64,000 nucleotides of DNA from Frateuria_A sp035944355 (GTDB taxonomy: Bacteria > Pseudomonadota > Gammaproteobacteria > Xanthomonadales > Rhodanobacteraceae): contig NZ_DASZBH010000014.1 of the NCBI RefSeq assembly GCF_035944355.1, forward strand, positions 62,001 to 126,000, in the 5' to 3' direction. Position 1 is the first letter of the stretch, and the number at the start of each line of letters is the position of its first letter. The notes under the pieces were generated by a model. It saw only the letters and a list, made by a program, of their open reading frames with translations. It did not search any database and was not told the origin of the DNA. Positions 18,136 through 27,126 of the stretch are shown one piece after another. The position numbers and the translations under genes were made by a program.

Positions 18136-19536
18136 ATGAGCAGCAAACCCACCCTCACCCTGATCGGCGGCGGCCTGGTCGGCGCCCTGCTGGCGCAGCA
18201 GCTCGCGCGGCGGGGCTTCGGCGTCGACGTGTTCGAGAAGCGCCCCGACCCGCGCGTGGCCGGCTTCGCCGGCGGGCGGTCGATCAACCTCGCCCTGGCC
18301 GAACGCGGCCTGCAGGCCCTGCGCAGCGCGGGGCTGGCCGAGGACGTGCTACGCCGCGCGGTCATGATGCGGGGGCGGATGGTGCATACGGCCGATGGGC
18401 GCAGCGGCCTGCAGCGCTACGGCGTGGACGACAGCGAAGTGATCTGGTCGGTGTCGCGCGGCGGGCTCAACATGCTGCTGCTCGACGCCGCCGAGGCGGC
18501 GGGCGTGCGCTTCCATTTCGGCCAGGGCCTGGTATCGGCGGATTTCGACGCCGGCCGCATCCGGCTCGTGGGCGAGGACGGCAAGGAGCGCGAGGCCGAC
18601 GCCCCCGTGTTGATCGGCGCCGATGGCGCAGGTTCCGCGCTGCGGGCCGCGATGAACGCCTATCGCCCGCTCGGCGAGCGCACCGAATGGCTGGGGCACG
18701 GCTACAAGGAGCTGGAGATCCCGCCGGCGTCCGAGTTCGGGGCAGGATGGCTGCGCGACAGCGGCGGCCGCGACCAGTTCGCCATCGAGCCCAACGCACT
18801 GCACATTTGGCCGCGTGGCGGCTACATGTGCATCGCCCTGCCCAATACCGAGGGCAGTTTCACGGTCACGCTGTTCCTGCCTGCGCAAGGGCCGCACCCG
18901 AGCTTCGCCACCCTGCCCGACTCCCGCGCCGCCGGTGCGTTCTTCCGCGAGGAGTTCGCCGACCTGCTGCCGCTGCTGCCGCGCTTCGCCGAGGACTACG
19001 ACGCGCACCCGGTCGGCACGCTGGCCACGCTGTACCTGCAGCATTGGCACCTGGACGGTCGCGCCGTGCTGGTCGGCGACGCCGCCCATGCCATCGTGCC
19101 GTTCCACGGCCAGGGCATGAATTGCGGCTTCGAGGACACCGTGGCGCTGGCCGAGCTGCTGCAAGGCAACGACGTCGCCGAGGCCTTCGCCCAGTTCCAG
19201 CGCCTGCGCCAGCCCAACGCCGACGCGATCGCCACCATGGCGCTGGAGAACTACGTGGAGATGCGCGACTCGGTCGCCGACCCGCGCTATCTGGCCAAGC
19301 GCGAGCTGGGTGCGCGCCTGGCCGCGCGTGCGCCGCGGCATTACATGGCGCGCTACCGCATGGTCACCTTCACCGGCCTGCCCTACGCCTACGCGCTCGA
19401 GCGCGGGCGGGCGCAGGACGTGCTGCTGGAGCAGCTGCTGGGCGGGTCGAATGATCCCGCTTCGGTCGACCTGGATGCAGCCGTGGCCACGCTCGAGGCC
19501 ACCTTGCCGCGGTTGCCGCCGCTGCGCCATGGATGA
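18136..19536 (+). CDS. kmo: Kynurenine 3-monooxygenase
   Basis: Protein of 466 residues. It hydroxylates kynurenine to 3-hydroxykynurenine with FAD and NADPH in the tryptophan-to-quinolinate route. The FAD Rossmann motif is LIGGGLVGALLAQQLA near the N-terminus, the substrate/FAD segment is FAGGRSINLALAERG, and the second FAD motif is VLVGDAAHAIVPFHGQGMN. C-terminal residues (RYRMVTFTGLPYAYAL) match the bacterial KMO tail. The ATG at 18136 is chosen; 39 bases of open frame upstream lack support. The 3' end overlaps the next gene by eight bases. No other kynurenine-pathway gene is seen nearby. Confidence 0.96.
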   Translation: MSSKPTLTLIGGGLVGALLAQQLARRGFGVDVFEKRPDPRVAGFAGGRSINLALAERGLQALRSAGLAEDVLRRAVMMRGRMVHTADGRSGLQRYGVDDSEVIWSVSRGGLNMLLLDAAEAAGVRFHFGQGLVSADFDAGRIRLVGEDGKEREADAPVLIGADGAGSALRAAMNAYRPLGERTEWLGHGYKELEIPPASEFGAGWLRDSGGRDQFAIEPNALHIWPRGGYMCIALPNTEGSFTVTLFLPAQGPHPSFATLPDSRAAGAFFREEFADLLPLLPRFAEDYDAHPVGTLATLYLQHWHLDGRAVLVGDAAHAIVPFHGQGMNCGFEDTVALAELLQGNDVAEAFAQFQRLRQPNADAIATMALENYVEMRDSVADPRYLAKRELGARLAARAPRHYMARYRMVTFTGLPYAYALERGRAQDVLLEQLLGGSNDPASVDLDAAVATLEATLPRLPPLRHG

Positions 19537-19933
19537 GGCACTGCTGGAGGCCTACCTAAGCAGCGCCTACCGCGTGCGCCTGGCCGCCGGCGGCGCCGCC
19601 ACCCTCCGCATCGGCAAGCCCTTGCCGGCGGCCCTGCGGCCGCTCGCCGGCGACCGCGACTGGGGCTTCTTCACCGCCTGGAACCCGCGCTCCAAGCCGC
19701 AACCGACCGAAATCAATCGCATGGCGCAGCGGCGCCTGCTGGCCGACCTGCACGCCGATGCCGCGCTGGAGGTCCATCCGGCACTCGGCACGGGTACGCA
19801 TGGCTGGCGCGAGCCGAGCTTCTGGATCGTAGGGATCGATGCGGAAAAGCTGGAGCGATTGGGTGAGCGGTACGGGCAGAACGCCTGGCTGTTCGGGCAC
19901 GGCGCAGGGGCGGCGCAGTTGCGGCTGCGCTGA
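19529..19933 (+). CDS. DUF3293 domain protein
   Basis: Protein of 134 residues. The segments WGFFTAWNPRSKPQ, EINRMAQRRLLADL and WREPSFWIVGID are the conserved core of DUF3293, a small soluble bacterial family of unknown role. The ATG at 19529 overlaps the end of kmo by eight bases, which implies translational coupling. Whether it acts with Kmo is not known. The frame is open further upstream inside kmo but that is antiparallel coding noise. Confidence 0.85.
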   Translation: MDEALLEAYLSSAYRVRLAAGGAATLRIGKPLPAALRPLAGDRDWGFFTAWNPRSKPQPTEINRMAQRRLLADLHADAALEVHPALGTGTHGWREPSFWIVGIDAEKLERLGERYGQNAWLFGHGAGAAQLRLR

Positions 19934-20129
19934 GGTTTCCCGCAAGGCTGTCCCTACGCCCGTCGGGCGCCTTCCCCGTGGAACGAGGGAAGATGCCAGT
20001 GACCGAGCCTTCCCCCGCCTGCGGTGGAAGGTGCCGTCCGGCGAACGGGGCAGTCTTGCCTTGGGCTCGGCCGGGTGCGCCCCCACACCGCATGGACAAG
20101 CCGCGCGTGCATTGCGGACAATTCCCCGG

Positions 20130-20762
20130 ATGACTTCCGCCCTCTCCATCCCGCTGCTGCAGGCGCGGGGCTTGTCTTTCCTGCGCGCGGACGAACCCGT
20201 GTTCGGACCGCTCGACTTTGCGCTGCACCAGGGCGAGCTGGCGCTGGTGGAGGGCGACAACGGCAGCGGCAAGACCACCCTGCTGCGCCTGCTGGCCGGC
20301 CTGCTCCACGTGGGCGAAGGCGAGCTGCGCTGGCGCGGCGCGCCGTGGCAGCGCGACGCCTGCGCGGGCGAGGTGCTGTTCCTCGGCCACCAGCTGGGGC
20401 TCAAGATGGACATGAGCCCGCGCGAGAACCTGCACATCGCCGCCGGGCTGCATGGCCTGCGCGACGGGCGCAGCGCCGCGTCGGTGCTCGTCGAGGTGGG
20501 CCTGGCCGGCTACGAGGACGAACCCGTGCGACGCCTGTCCGCCGGCCAGAAGAAGCGCGCTGCCCTGGCCCGCCTGCTGCTGCTTCCCGCCGTTCTGTGG
20601 CTGCTGGACGAGCCCTTCGCCAACCTGGATCGCGCCGGCATCGCGCTGGTCAACCGGCTGTTGGAGGGGCACATCGCCGCCGGCGGTGCTGCGCTGGTGA
20701 CCAGTCATGGTGCGGTGAGTTTCCATGGCGGTGAGCCCAAGCGGATTCGCATGCATGGCTGA
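20130..20762 (+). CDS. ccmA: Cytochrome c maturation ABC transporter ATP-binding protein
   Basis: Protein of 210 residues with Walker A (EGDNGSGKTTLLRLLAG), Q-loop region (FLGHQLGLKMDMSPREN), signature RRLSAGQKKRAALARLLL and Walker B (LWLLDEPFANLD). CcmA powers release of haem-loaded CcmE from CcmC/CcmD. The ATG at 20130 opens the MTSALSIP sequence; the longer frame upstream runs through the DUF3293 gene and is rejected. A 246-base gap rich in hairpins separates it from ccmB, whereas all later ccm genes overlap or nearly touch. Confidence 0.95.
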   Translation: MTSALSIPLLQARGLSFLRADEPVFGPLDFALHQGELALVEGDNGSGKTTLLRLLAGLLHVGEGELRWRGAPWQRDACAGEVLFLGHQLGLKMDMSPRENLHIAAGLHGLRDGRSAASVLVEVGLAGYEDEPVRRLSAGQKKRAALARLLLLPAVLWLLDEPFANLDRAGIALVNRLLEGHIAAGGAALVTSHGAVSFHGGEPKRIRMHG

Positions 20763-20821
20763 CCTGGCTTACAAGTGGCTGGCCCAAGGGCCACGTGCGA
20801 AAGGCCTCCCCCTCTCCCCAA

Positions 20822-20986
20822 CCCTCTCCCCCGACGGGGCCGGGGGAGAGGGAGCTTCGGGGCGGCGCGATCTGGTGTCGTGCACGCGCGATCTGGAGCC
20901 CTACCCCCTGCGCAAGCGGGGGAGCGGGTTGGGTGAGGGGGCGTTCGGGGCTGGCCTCAGGGCCAAGGGCCTCTCCCCGGGGAGAG
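20822..20986. repeat. REP-like hairpin cluster between ccmA and ccmB
   Basis: Three GC-rich dyads are packed here. CCCTCTCCCCC (20822-20832) pairs with GGGGGAGAGGG (20842-20852). A second unit runs through ACCCCCTGCGCAAGCGGGGG near 20904-20925 with a GGGTTGGGTGAGGGG tail. The third, CTCTCCCC-GGGGAGAG (20971-20986), is a perfect 16-base palindrome. The unit resembles the pair at 17938-18068. The cluster has been inserted inside the ccm operon. Confidence 0.8.
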
Positions 20987-21008
20987 CGCGCGCGTCGGGG
21001 CTTGCCGC

Positions 21009-21695
21009 ATGAGCGGGGCATCGGTTTCGCGGGCCTGCGCGGCGGTGCTGCGGCGCGATCTCACGCTGGCCTGGCGGCGCCGTGGCGACATCGCGATGCC
21101 GGTGCTCTACGCCTTGATCGTGGCCACACTGTTCCCGTTCGCGCTGGGTCCGGAGGACGCGCTGCTGCAGCGCATAGCCGGCGGCGTCGTGCTGGTGACC
21201 GTGCTGCTGGCCATGCTGCTGGCGCTCGATGCCATGTTCCGCAGCGATATCGAGGACGGTTCGCTGGAACAGCTGGTGCTTGCGCCGCAGCCGCTGGCGC
21301 TGATGCTGGGCATGAAGATCCTCGCCCACTGGCTCACCACCGCGCTGCCGCTGATCGTGGTCGCGCCGCTGCTGGCCGGCATGCTGCACCTGCCGGTGCC
21401 GGTGATGGGCGTGCTGCTGCTGGCCCTGCTGCTGGCCACGCCGATGCTCAGCCTGCTCGGCGCCGTGCTGGTCGCGCTGACGGCCGGCACGCGGCGCTCT
21501 GGTATGCTGCTCGCCCTGATGCTGCTGCCGCTGTGCGTGCCGGTGGTCATCTTTGCCGCAGGTGCGGTCGCCGCCGCCCAACAGGGTTTACCGTGGGTGG
21601 CCCCGATCGCCTGGCTCGGCGCGGCGCTCGCTCTCGCCCTGGTGCTGGCGCCGCTCGCCTGCGCGGCCGCCCTTCGTATTGCGCTGGACGCCTAA
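21009..21695 (+). CDS. ccmB: Haem exporter permease CcmB
   Basis: Protein of 228 residues with six predicted transmembrane helices. RDLTLAWRRRGDIAMPVLYALIV, the cytoplasmic loop DAMFRSDIEDGSLEQLVLAP, and LPLCVPVVIFA are hallmarks of CcmB, the permease partner of CcmA in system I cytochrome c biogenesis. It lies after the hairpin cluster and four bases before ccmC. The start ATG at 21009 is the only one preceding the conserved N-terminus. Confidence 0.95.
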   Translation: MSGASVSRACAAVLRRDLTLAWRRRGDIAMPVLYALIVATLFPFALGPEDALLQRIAGGVVLVTVLLAMLLALDAMFRSDIEDGSLEQLVLAPQPLALMLGMKILAHWLTTALPLIVVAPLLAGMLHLPVPVMGVLLLALLLATPMLSLLGAVLVALTAGTRRSGMLLALMLLPLCVPVVIFAAGAVAAAQQGLPWVAPIAWLGAALALALVLAPLACAAALRIALDA

Positions 21696-21699
21696 GACC

Positions 21700-22473
21700 A
21701 TGTCCAAGTGGATCCCCCTCTGGTTGCACAAGCTCGGCTCGCCGCCGATCTTCTACCGCTTCGCCGGCACGCTCAGGCCCTGGTTCCTGGCGCTGGCGCT
21801 GATCGCCGGCGCGATCGGCCTGTACGGCGCCCTGGTGCTGGCGCCGGCCGATTACCAGCAGGGCGACGCCTACCGGATCATCTTCATCCACGTGCCCAGC
21901 GCCTGGATGGGCCTGTTCATCTATGGCGTGATGGCGGTCGCCTCGTTCATCGCGCTGGTCTGGCGGATCAAGCTGGCCGAGGCGGTGGCGATGGAATCGG
22001 CGCCGATCGGCGCGGCGTTCACCTTCATCACGCTGGTGACCGGCTCGCTGTGGGGCAAGCCGATGTGGGGCACCTGGTGGACCTGGGACGCGCGGCTGAC
22101 CTCCGAGCTGGTGCTGCTGTTTCTCTACCTGGGCGTGATCGGGCTCTACCACGCCTTCGAAGATCGCCGCCAAGGCGCGCGCGCCGCGGCTTTCCTGGCC
22201 ATCATCGGCATCATCAACGTGCCGATCGTGCATTTCTCGGTGAACTGGTGGAACACGCTGCACCAGGGCTCGACCGTGCGCATCCTGGGGCCGTCGAAGA
22301 TCAGCGCCAGCATGCTGTGGCCGCTGCTGACCATGATGGCGGCGACCAAGCTCTACTACGTCGCCAGCCTGTTCGGCCGGGTACGTGCCGACCTCATCGA
22401 GCTCGAAGGCGGCAAGGACTGGGTGCGACGCCTCGCCACCGGGGAAAACATCCCGGAAGGGGAGCAGGCATGA
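21700..22473 (+). CDS. ccmC: Haem handling protein CcmC
   Basis: Protein of 257 residues with six transmembrane helices and the periplasmic tryptophan-rich WWD motif (GTWWTWDARLTSELVL), flanked by His residues (FIHVPSAWMG and the VHFSVNWWNTLHQG loop) that ligate haem. CcmC loads haem onto CcmE. The ATG at 21700 is four bases after ccmB. Its stop overlaps the ccmD start (ATGA). Confidence 0.96.
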   Translation: MSKWIPLWLHKLGSPPIFYRFAGTLRPWFLALALIAGAIGLYGALVLAPADYQQGDAYRIIFIHVPSAWMGLFIYGVMAVASFIALVWRIKLAEAVAMESAPIGAAFTFITLVTGSLWGKPMWGTWWTWDARLTSELVLLFLYLGVIGLYHAFEDRRQGARAAAFLAIIGIINVPIVHFSVNWWNTLHQGSTVRILGPSKISASMLWPLLTMMAATKLYYVASLFGRVRADLIELEGGKDWVRRLATGENIPEGEQA

Positions 22474-22664
22474 GCCCGTTCTTCGCCATGGGCGGCTACG
22501 CGGCCTACGTCTGGCCGGCTTATGCCGTGTTCTTCCTGGTGCTCGTCGCCGATTTCGTTTCCCCGCTGCTGCGCCGCCGCCGCAACCTGCGCGAACTTCG
22601 CGCCCGGCTCGCGCGTCAAAGCGCGCGCCAGCAACGCACCGTCTCGCCTACCGTGAATCCATGA
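22470..22664 (+). CDS. ccmD: Haem exporter subunit CcmD
   Basis: Protein of 64 residues: a periplasmic start (SPFFAMGGYAAYVWPAY), one transmembrane helix (about 16-35) and a strongly basic cytoplasmic tail (LRRRRNLRELRARLAR). This is the standard CcmD layout; the protein helps release CcmE from the CcmC complex. ATGA overlaps tie it to ccmC upstream and ccmE downstream. Confidence 0.93.
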   Translation: MSPFFAMGGYAAYVWPAYAVFFLVLVADFVSPLLRRRRNLRELRARLARQSARQQRTVSPTVNP

Positions 22665-23119
22665 ACCCTACCCGCAAACGCCGCCTGATCATCGTCCTGC
22701 TCGTGCTTGCCGCCGCGGCGGTCGCCGTCGGCCTGACCGTGTTCGCCCTGCAGCAGAACATGAACTACCTGTTCACTCCCAGCCAGGTCCGCACCGGCCA
22801 GGCCGAGGCGTACAAGACGTTCCGCCTGGGCGGCATGGTCAAGGCCGGCTCGATCGAACGCTCCAACGATTCGCTCAAGGTGGGCTTCACCGTGGTCGAT
22901 GCCGGCGGCGCCATGCCGGTCGAGTACACCGGCATCCTTCCCGACCTGTTCCGCGACAACCAGTCGGTCATCGCTACCGGACACATGGATGGCGATCATT
23001 TCGTCGCCACCGAAGTGCTCGCCAAGCACGACGAGACCTATATGCCGAAGGAACTGAAGGACGCGATGGAGAAGGCACACCACGACAAGGCCGTGGCCGC
23101 CAGCGGGACGCCGCAATGA
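22661..23119 (+). CDS. ccmE: Haem chaperone CcmE
   Basis: Protein of 152 residues with an N-terminal transmembrane anchor and a periplasmic beta-barrel. The covalent haem ligand is the His of VLAKHDETYMPKE, with the conserved HxxxY spacing (HDETY). MNYLFTPSQV and RLGGMVKAGS are also characteristic. It carries haem from CcmC to CcmF. Start and stop both overlap neighbouring ccm genes. Confidence 0.96.
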   Translation: MNPTRKRRLIIVLLVLAAAAVAVGLTVFALQQNMNYLFTPSQVRTGQAEAYKTFRLGGMVKAGSIERSNDSLKVGFTVVDAGGAMPVEYTGILPDLFRDNQSVIATGHMDGDHFVATEVLAKHDETYMPKELKDAMEKAHHDKAVAASGTPQ

Positions 23120-25095
23120 CCCCGGAACTCGGCCAGCTTGCCTTGATCCTCGCCATGCTGCTCGCCCTGGTGCAGGGCGTGCTCCCGCTCATCGGCGCCT
23201 GGCGCGGCAACCGCGCGCTGATGGCGGTGGCGCGCCCGGCGGCGGCCGGCCAGGCGGTGTTCGTGGCGATGGCGTTCGGCCTGCTGGCGTGGGCGTTCCT
23301 GCGCTTCGACTTCTCGGTGCAGTACGTCGCCGACAACTCGAACCTTGCGTTGCCCTGGTACTACCGCATCGCCGCGGTGTGGGGTGCGCACGAGGGCTCG
23401 ATGCTGCTGTGGGTGTTCATTCTCAACGTCTGGACGGTCGCGCTGGCCGCGTTCAGCCGCCAGCTGCCGGAAGAATTCCTGGCCCGCGTGCTGGGCGTGC
23501 TGGGCATCGTGGCGGTGGGTTTCCTGGCCTTCATCGTCTTCACCTCCAACCCGTTCACACGCCTGCTGCCGATGCCGCCGGACGGCGGCGACCTCAACCC
23601 GGTGCTGCAGGACCCGGGCATGACCTTCCATCCGCCCGTGCTGTACATGGGCTACGTGGGCTTTTCGGTGGCCTTCGCCTTCTCCATCGCCGCGCTGCTG
23701 GGCGGTGCGCTCGAGCAGGGCTGGGTGCGCTGGGCGCGGCCGTGGACCAACGCGGCCTGGGCCTTCCTCACCTGCGGCATCGTGGCCGGCAGCTGGTGGG
23801 CTTATGCGGAGCTCGGCTGGGGCGGCTGGTGGTTCTGGGATCCGGTGGAGAACGCGAGCTTCATGCCCTGGCTGGTGGGCGTGGCGCTGATCCACGCGCA
23901 GGCGGTGACCGAGAAGCGCGGCTCCCTGCGCGCCTGGACCATCCTCTTGTCGATCTTCGCCTTCTCGCTCTCGCTGCTGGGCACCTTCCTGGTGCGCTCG
24001 GGCGTGCTGACGAGCGTGCACGCGTTCGCCTCCGACCCGCGCCGCGGCCTGTACATCCTGGCCTTCCTCGCCGTCGTGATCGGCGGCTCGCTGCTGCTCT
24101 ACGCGCTGCGGGCGCCCAAGGTGGCCGGCGGCAAGGCGTTCGGGCTGCTCTCGCGCGAGACGGTCATCCTGATCGCCAACCTGATGTTCACCGTGGCGGC
24201 GGCGATGGTGCTGCTGGGCACGCTGTTTCCGCTGCTGGGCGATGCGCTGAACCTGGGCAAGATCTCGGTGGGTCCGCCCTATTTCGGTTTCCTGTTCCCG
24301 CTGCTGATGCTGCCGGTGGTGCTGCTGTTGCCGTTCGGGCCGTTCCTGCGCTGGGGCAAGAGCGAGGCCGGCCCGCTGAAGAGCGTGCTGGCGAGGGTCA
24401 GCCTTGCGGCGGTGGCCTGCGCCATCGTGGCGGCGTTCTTCGTGCAGGGCCAGGCCAGGGCGATCGCCGGCGTGGCGGCGGCGGTGTGGTGCGGGCTCGG
24501 CACGCTGCTCTATGTCTACAAGCGTTGGCGCGAGATGCCGCGCGGCCGGCGCTATCCGGCCGAGATGGCCGGCATGCTGCTGGCGCATTTCGGCCTGGGC
24601 GTGTTCCTGGTCGGCGTGCTGCTGTCCGAATCGCTGAGCGTCACCCGCGACGTGCGCATGGCGCCGGGCGATACCCAGACCATCGGCGCCTACACCTTCC
24701 GCTTCGACGGCGTGCACGCCACCCGCGGCCCCAATTGGCATGCCGAACAGGGCACGGTCGCCGTGCTGCGCGACGGCCGCCAGATCGGCTTGATGCATCC
24801 GCAGAAGCGCACCTATCCGCGTGGCCAGGTGCAGACCGAATCGGCGATCGATCCGGGCGTCACCCGCGACCTCTACGTGGCGCTGGGCGAACCGATGGAT
24901 CCGAACAAGCTCGAAGGCGCCTGGGCGCTGCGGCTCTACGCCAAGCCGTTCGTGCGCTGGATCTGGGCCGGCGGCCTGTTCATGATGCTGGGCGGCTTCG
25001 TCGCCGGTGCGGACCGGCGCTTCCGCCCCAAGCGTTCGGCTGCCGCCGTGGCGACGGCCGAACCGGCCCTGCCCGCGGCGGAGCGCGGCGCATGA
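23116..25095 (+). CDS. ccmF: Cytochrome c haem lyase subunit CcmF
   Basis: Protein of 659 residues with about 15 transmembrane helices. The WWD motif is GWGGWWFWDPVENASFMPWL, and conserved His residues lie in VWGAHEGSMLLWVF and FHPPVLYMGYVG. CcmF transfers haem from CcmE to apocytochrome c together with CcmH and CcmI. It overlaps ccmE (ATGA) and the following ccmG. Confidence 0.96.
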   Translation: MTPELGQLALILAMLLALVQGVLPLIGAWRGNRALMAVARPAAAGQAVFVAMAFGLLAWAFLRFDFSVQYVADNSNLALPWYYRIAAVWGAHEGSMLLWVFILNVWTVALAAFSRQLPEEFLARVLGVLGIVAVGFLAFIVFTSNPFTRLLPMPPDGGDLNPVLQDPGMTFHPPVLYMGYVGFSVAFAFSIAALLGGALEQGWVRWARPWTNAAWAFLTCGIVAGSWWAYAELGWGGWWFWDPVENASFMPWLVGVALIHAQAVTEKRGSLRAWTILLSIFAFSLSLLGTFLVRSGVLTSVHAFASDPRRGLYILAFLAVVIGGSLLLYALRAPKVAGGKAFGLLSRETVILIANLMFTVAAAMVLLGTLFPLLGDALNLGKISVGPPYFGFLFPLLMLPVVLLLPFGPFLRWGKSEAGPLKSVLARVSLAAVACAIVAAFFVQGQARAIAGVAAAVWCGLGTLLYVYKRWREMPRGRRYPAEMAGMLLAHFGLGVFLVGVLLSESLSVTRDVRMAPGDTQTIGAYTFRFDGVHATRGPNWHAEQGTVAVLRDGRQIGLMHPQKRTYPRGQVQTESAIDPGVTRDLYVALGEPMDPNKLEGAWALRLYAKPFVRWIWAGGLFMMLGGFVAGADRRFRPKRSAAAVATAEPALPAAERGA

Positions 25096-25634
25096 CCCGC
25101 TCGCTGCCGCTGGTCGGCTTTCTGCTGCTGGTCGCGCTGTTCGGTTTCGGCATCTGGTGGAACACCCAGCACGATCCGCGCGAGGTGCCCTCGCCGCTGA
25201 TCGGCAAGAGCGCACCGGCGTTCGAGCTTCCATTGCTCGACGATCCCTCGCGCACGGCGAGCAAGGCCGCGATGCTGGGCAAGCCCTACCTGGTCAACGT
25301 GTTCGCCAGCTGGTGCATCGCCTGCGGCGAGGAACACCCCGTGCTGATGGCGCAGGGCCGCACGCTCGGTGTGCCGCTGATCGGCTACGACTACAAGGAC
25401 GACCCGGCCGACGCCAAGGCGTGGCTGGCGCAACACGGCAACCCCTACGACCTGGTTGTCGCCGACCGCGAGGGTCGCACGGCGATCGACTTCGGCGTCT
25501 ACGGCGCGCCGGAGAGCTTCCTGATCGATGCCAAGGGCGTCATCCGCTACAAGCACATCGGCCCGTTCACGCCCGAGGTCATCGAGCGCCAGCTCAAGCC
25601 GCTGATCGCCCAGCTCAAGCAGGAGGCGCCATGA
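25092..25634 (+). CDS. ccmG: Thiol:disulfide interchange protein DsbE/CcmG
   Basis: Protein of 180 residues: a signal anchor at 5-22 and a thioredoxin domain with the active site WCIACGEE (WCxxC) and the CcmG-specific acidic residue just after it. GAPESFLIDAKGVI supplies the cis-Pro-type loop. It reduces the apocytochrome CXXCH thiols, directly or through CcmH, in the periplasm. ATGA overlaps link it to ccmF and ccmH. Confidence 0.95.
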   Translation: MTRSLPLVGFLLLVALFGFGIWWNTQHDPREVPSPLIGKSAPAFELPLLDDPSRTASKAAMLGKPYLVNVFASWCIACGEEHPVLMAQGRTLGVPLIGYDYKDDPADAKAWLAQHGNPYDLVVADREGRTAIDFGVYGAPESFLIDAKGVIRYKHIGPFTPEVIERQLKPLIAQLKQEAP

Positions 25635-26092
25635 ACCGCGCGCTCCTCGGTGCGCTGGCGGCCCTCCTGCTGGCGTTCTGCTGCCTTGCCGCCGCCCAGG
25701 CGATCGACCCGCTGCCGTTCAAGGACCACGCGCAGGAAGTGCGTTTCCAGAACCTCACCCGCCAGCTGCGTTGCCTGGTCTGCCAGAACGAGGACCTGGC
25801 CGACTCCAATGCGGACCTCGCGCGCGACCTGCGCCACGAGGTGTTCGGGCTGATGCAGCAGGGCAAGAGCGACGATCAGATCAAGCAGTACCTGGTCGAC
25901 CGCTACTCGGATTTCGTGCTTTACGACCCGCCGGTGAAGCGTTCGACCTGGTTGCTCTGGTTCGGGCCCGGCCTGTTCCTGCTCCTGGGCGCCGCGGTGG
26001 TGCTGGTGACGATCCGCAAGCGCAGCCGCGCCGCGCGCATCGACAGCCGGCTGATCGACAACGCCACGATCGAACAAGGGGACGACTGGTGA
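25631..26092 (+). CDS. ccmH: Cytochrome c maturation protein CcmH
   Basis: Protein of 153 residues with a signal peptide, the redox motif LRCLVCQNEDLADSNA, a conserved helical bundle and a C-terminal transmembrane helix (about 103-124). It exchanges electrons between CcmG and apocytochrome c. It is the short form of CcmH; the TPR part is encoded separately by the next gene. The stop overlaps the GTG start of ccmI. Confidence 0.95.
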   Translation: MNRALLGALAALLLAFCCLAAAQAIDPLPFKDHAQEVRFQNLTRQLRCLVCQNEDLADSNADLARDLRHEVFGLMQQGKSDDQIKQYLVDRYSDFVLYDPPVKRSTWLLWFGPGLFLLLGAAVVLVTIRKRSRAARIDSRLIDNATIEQGDDW

Positions 26093-27126
26093 AGCTCGCG
26101 TTCTACCTGATCGCCGCCGTGATGATCGCGGCGGCGCTCGCCCTGCTGCTCTGGCCGCTGGTCCGGCACGGCCGGCGCCAGGGCCGTTCGGCGGGAATCT
26201 TCGCACTGGCGCTCGGCTTGGCCTTCGCCCTGCCGTTGGCGGCCGGCGGGCTGTACCTGCTGGTCGGAACACCGGTGGCGCTCGATGGCGTGCCCGCCGC
26301 GCAGCCCGCGCTGGACATCGACAAGGCCGTGGCCGAATTGCGCGACCACCTCAGGCAGCAGCCGGACGACCTGCAGGGCTGGATACTGCTGGCGCAGACC
26401 GAGGCCGCCATGCACCGGAACGCGCAGGCGCGTGATGCCTACGACCAGGCGCTGCGCATCGATCCGCACAACGGCACCGCCATGGTCGGCTGGGCCGAGG
26501 CCGATTCAATGGTGCGCTCCGACCACCGCATCGAGGGCCGCGCCCTCGAGCTGCTGGAACAGGCCGTGCAGGCCGACCCGGCCAACCAGCGTGGCCTGTG
26601 GCTGCTGGGCATCAGCCAGTTCCAGGGCGACGACTACGCCAAGGCAGCCGCCACCTGGCGCCGGCTCCTGCCGTTGCTCGAACCCGGCTCGACCGTGGCC
26701 AAGGCGGTGACCGAGCAGATCGCGGTGGCCGAGGCGCGCGCCGGTGGCGCGTCGGCATCCGACCCGGCGTCCCTCAGCGGGCCGCGACTGGCCGTGCAGG
26801 TCGAGCTGGCACCCGCCCTGCGCGACAGGCTCGAACCCGGCGCCGCATTGTTCGTGTACGCGCGCGCCGAATCCGGCCCGCCGATGCCGCTGGCGGTCGC
26901 CCGGCTGGATGCCGGCAAGCTGCCCGCCCACGTGGTCCTGACCGACGCCATGGCGATGGCGCCGCAGTTCAAGCTGTCCTCCGCCGACAAGGTCTTCGTC
27001 GGCGCGCGCATCAGCGCCAGCGGCCAGGCCACCGCCCAGCCGGGCGACCTGGAAGGCGACGCGGGCGTGGTGCCGGTCGACCGCACCGAGCCGGTCCACA
27101 TCGTCATCGACAAGGTTCGCCCATGA
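26089..27126 (+). CDS. ccmI: Apocytochrome c chaperone CcmI
   Basis: Protein of 345 residues. Two transmembrane helices (about 3-24 and 36-58) are followed by a TPR region (LQGWILLAQTEAAM, ALRIDPHNGTAMVGWAEA, QADPANQRGLWLLGISQF) and a C-terminal beta-rich domain (DRLEPGAALFVYARAESGPPMPLAVARL) of the CcmI/CycH type. It presents apocytochrome to CcmF/CcmH. GTG start in a GTGA overlap with ccmH; its own stop overlaps the metX start. Confidence 0.94.
   Translation: MKLAFYLIAAVMIAAALALLLWPLVRHGRRQGRSAGIFALALGLAFALPLAAGGLYLLVGTPVALDGVPAAQPALDIDKAVAELRDHLRQQPDDLQGWILLAQTEAAMHRNAQARDAYDQALRIDPHNGTAMVGWAEADSMVRSDHRIEGRALELLEQAVQADPANQRGLWLLGISQFQGDDYAKAAATWRRLLPLLEPGSTVAKAVTEQIAVAEARAGGASASDPASLSGPRLAVQVELAPALRDRLEPGAALFVYARAESGPPMPLAVARLDAGKLPAHVVLTDAMAMAPQFKLSSADKVFVGARISASGQATAQPGDLEGDAGVVPVDRTEPVHIVIDKVRP

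Noticed and set aside
23038..25233. Minus-strand open frame of 731 codons opposite ccmF
   Set aside because: Antisense to ccmF, which has its WWD motif and full family length; composition of the shadow is typical antisense.
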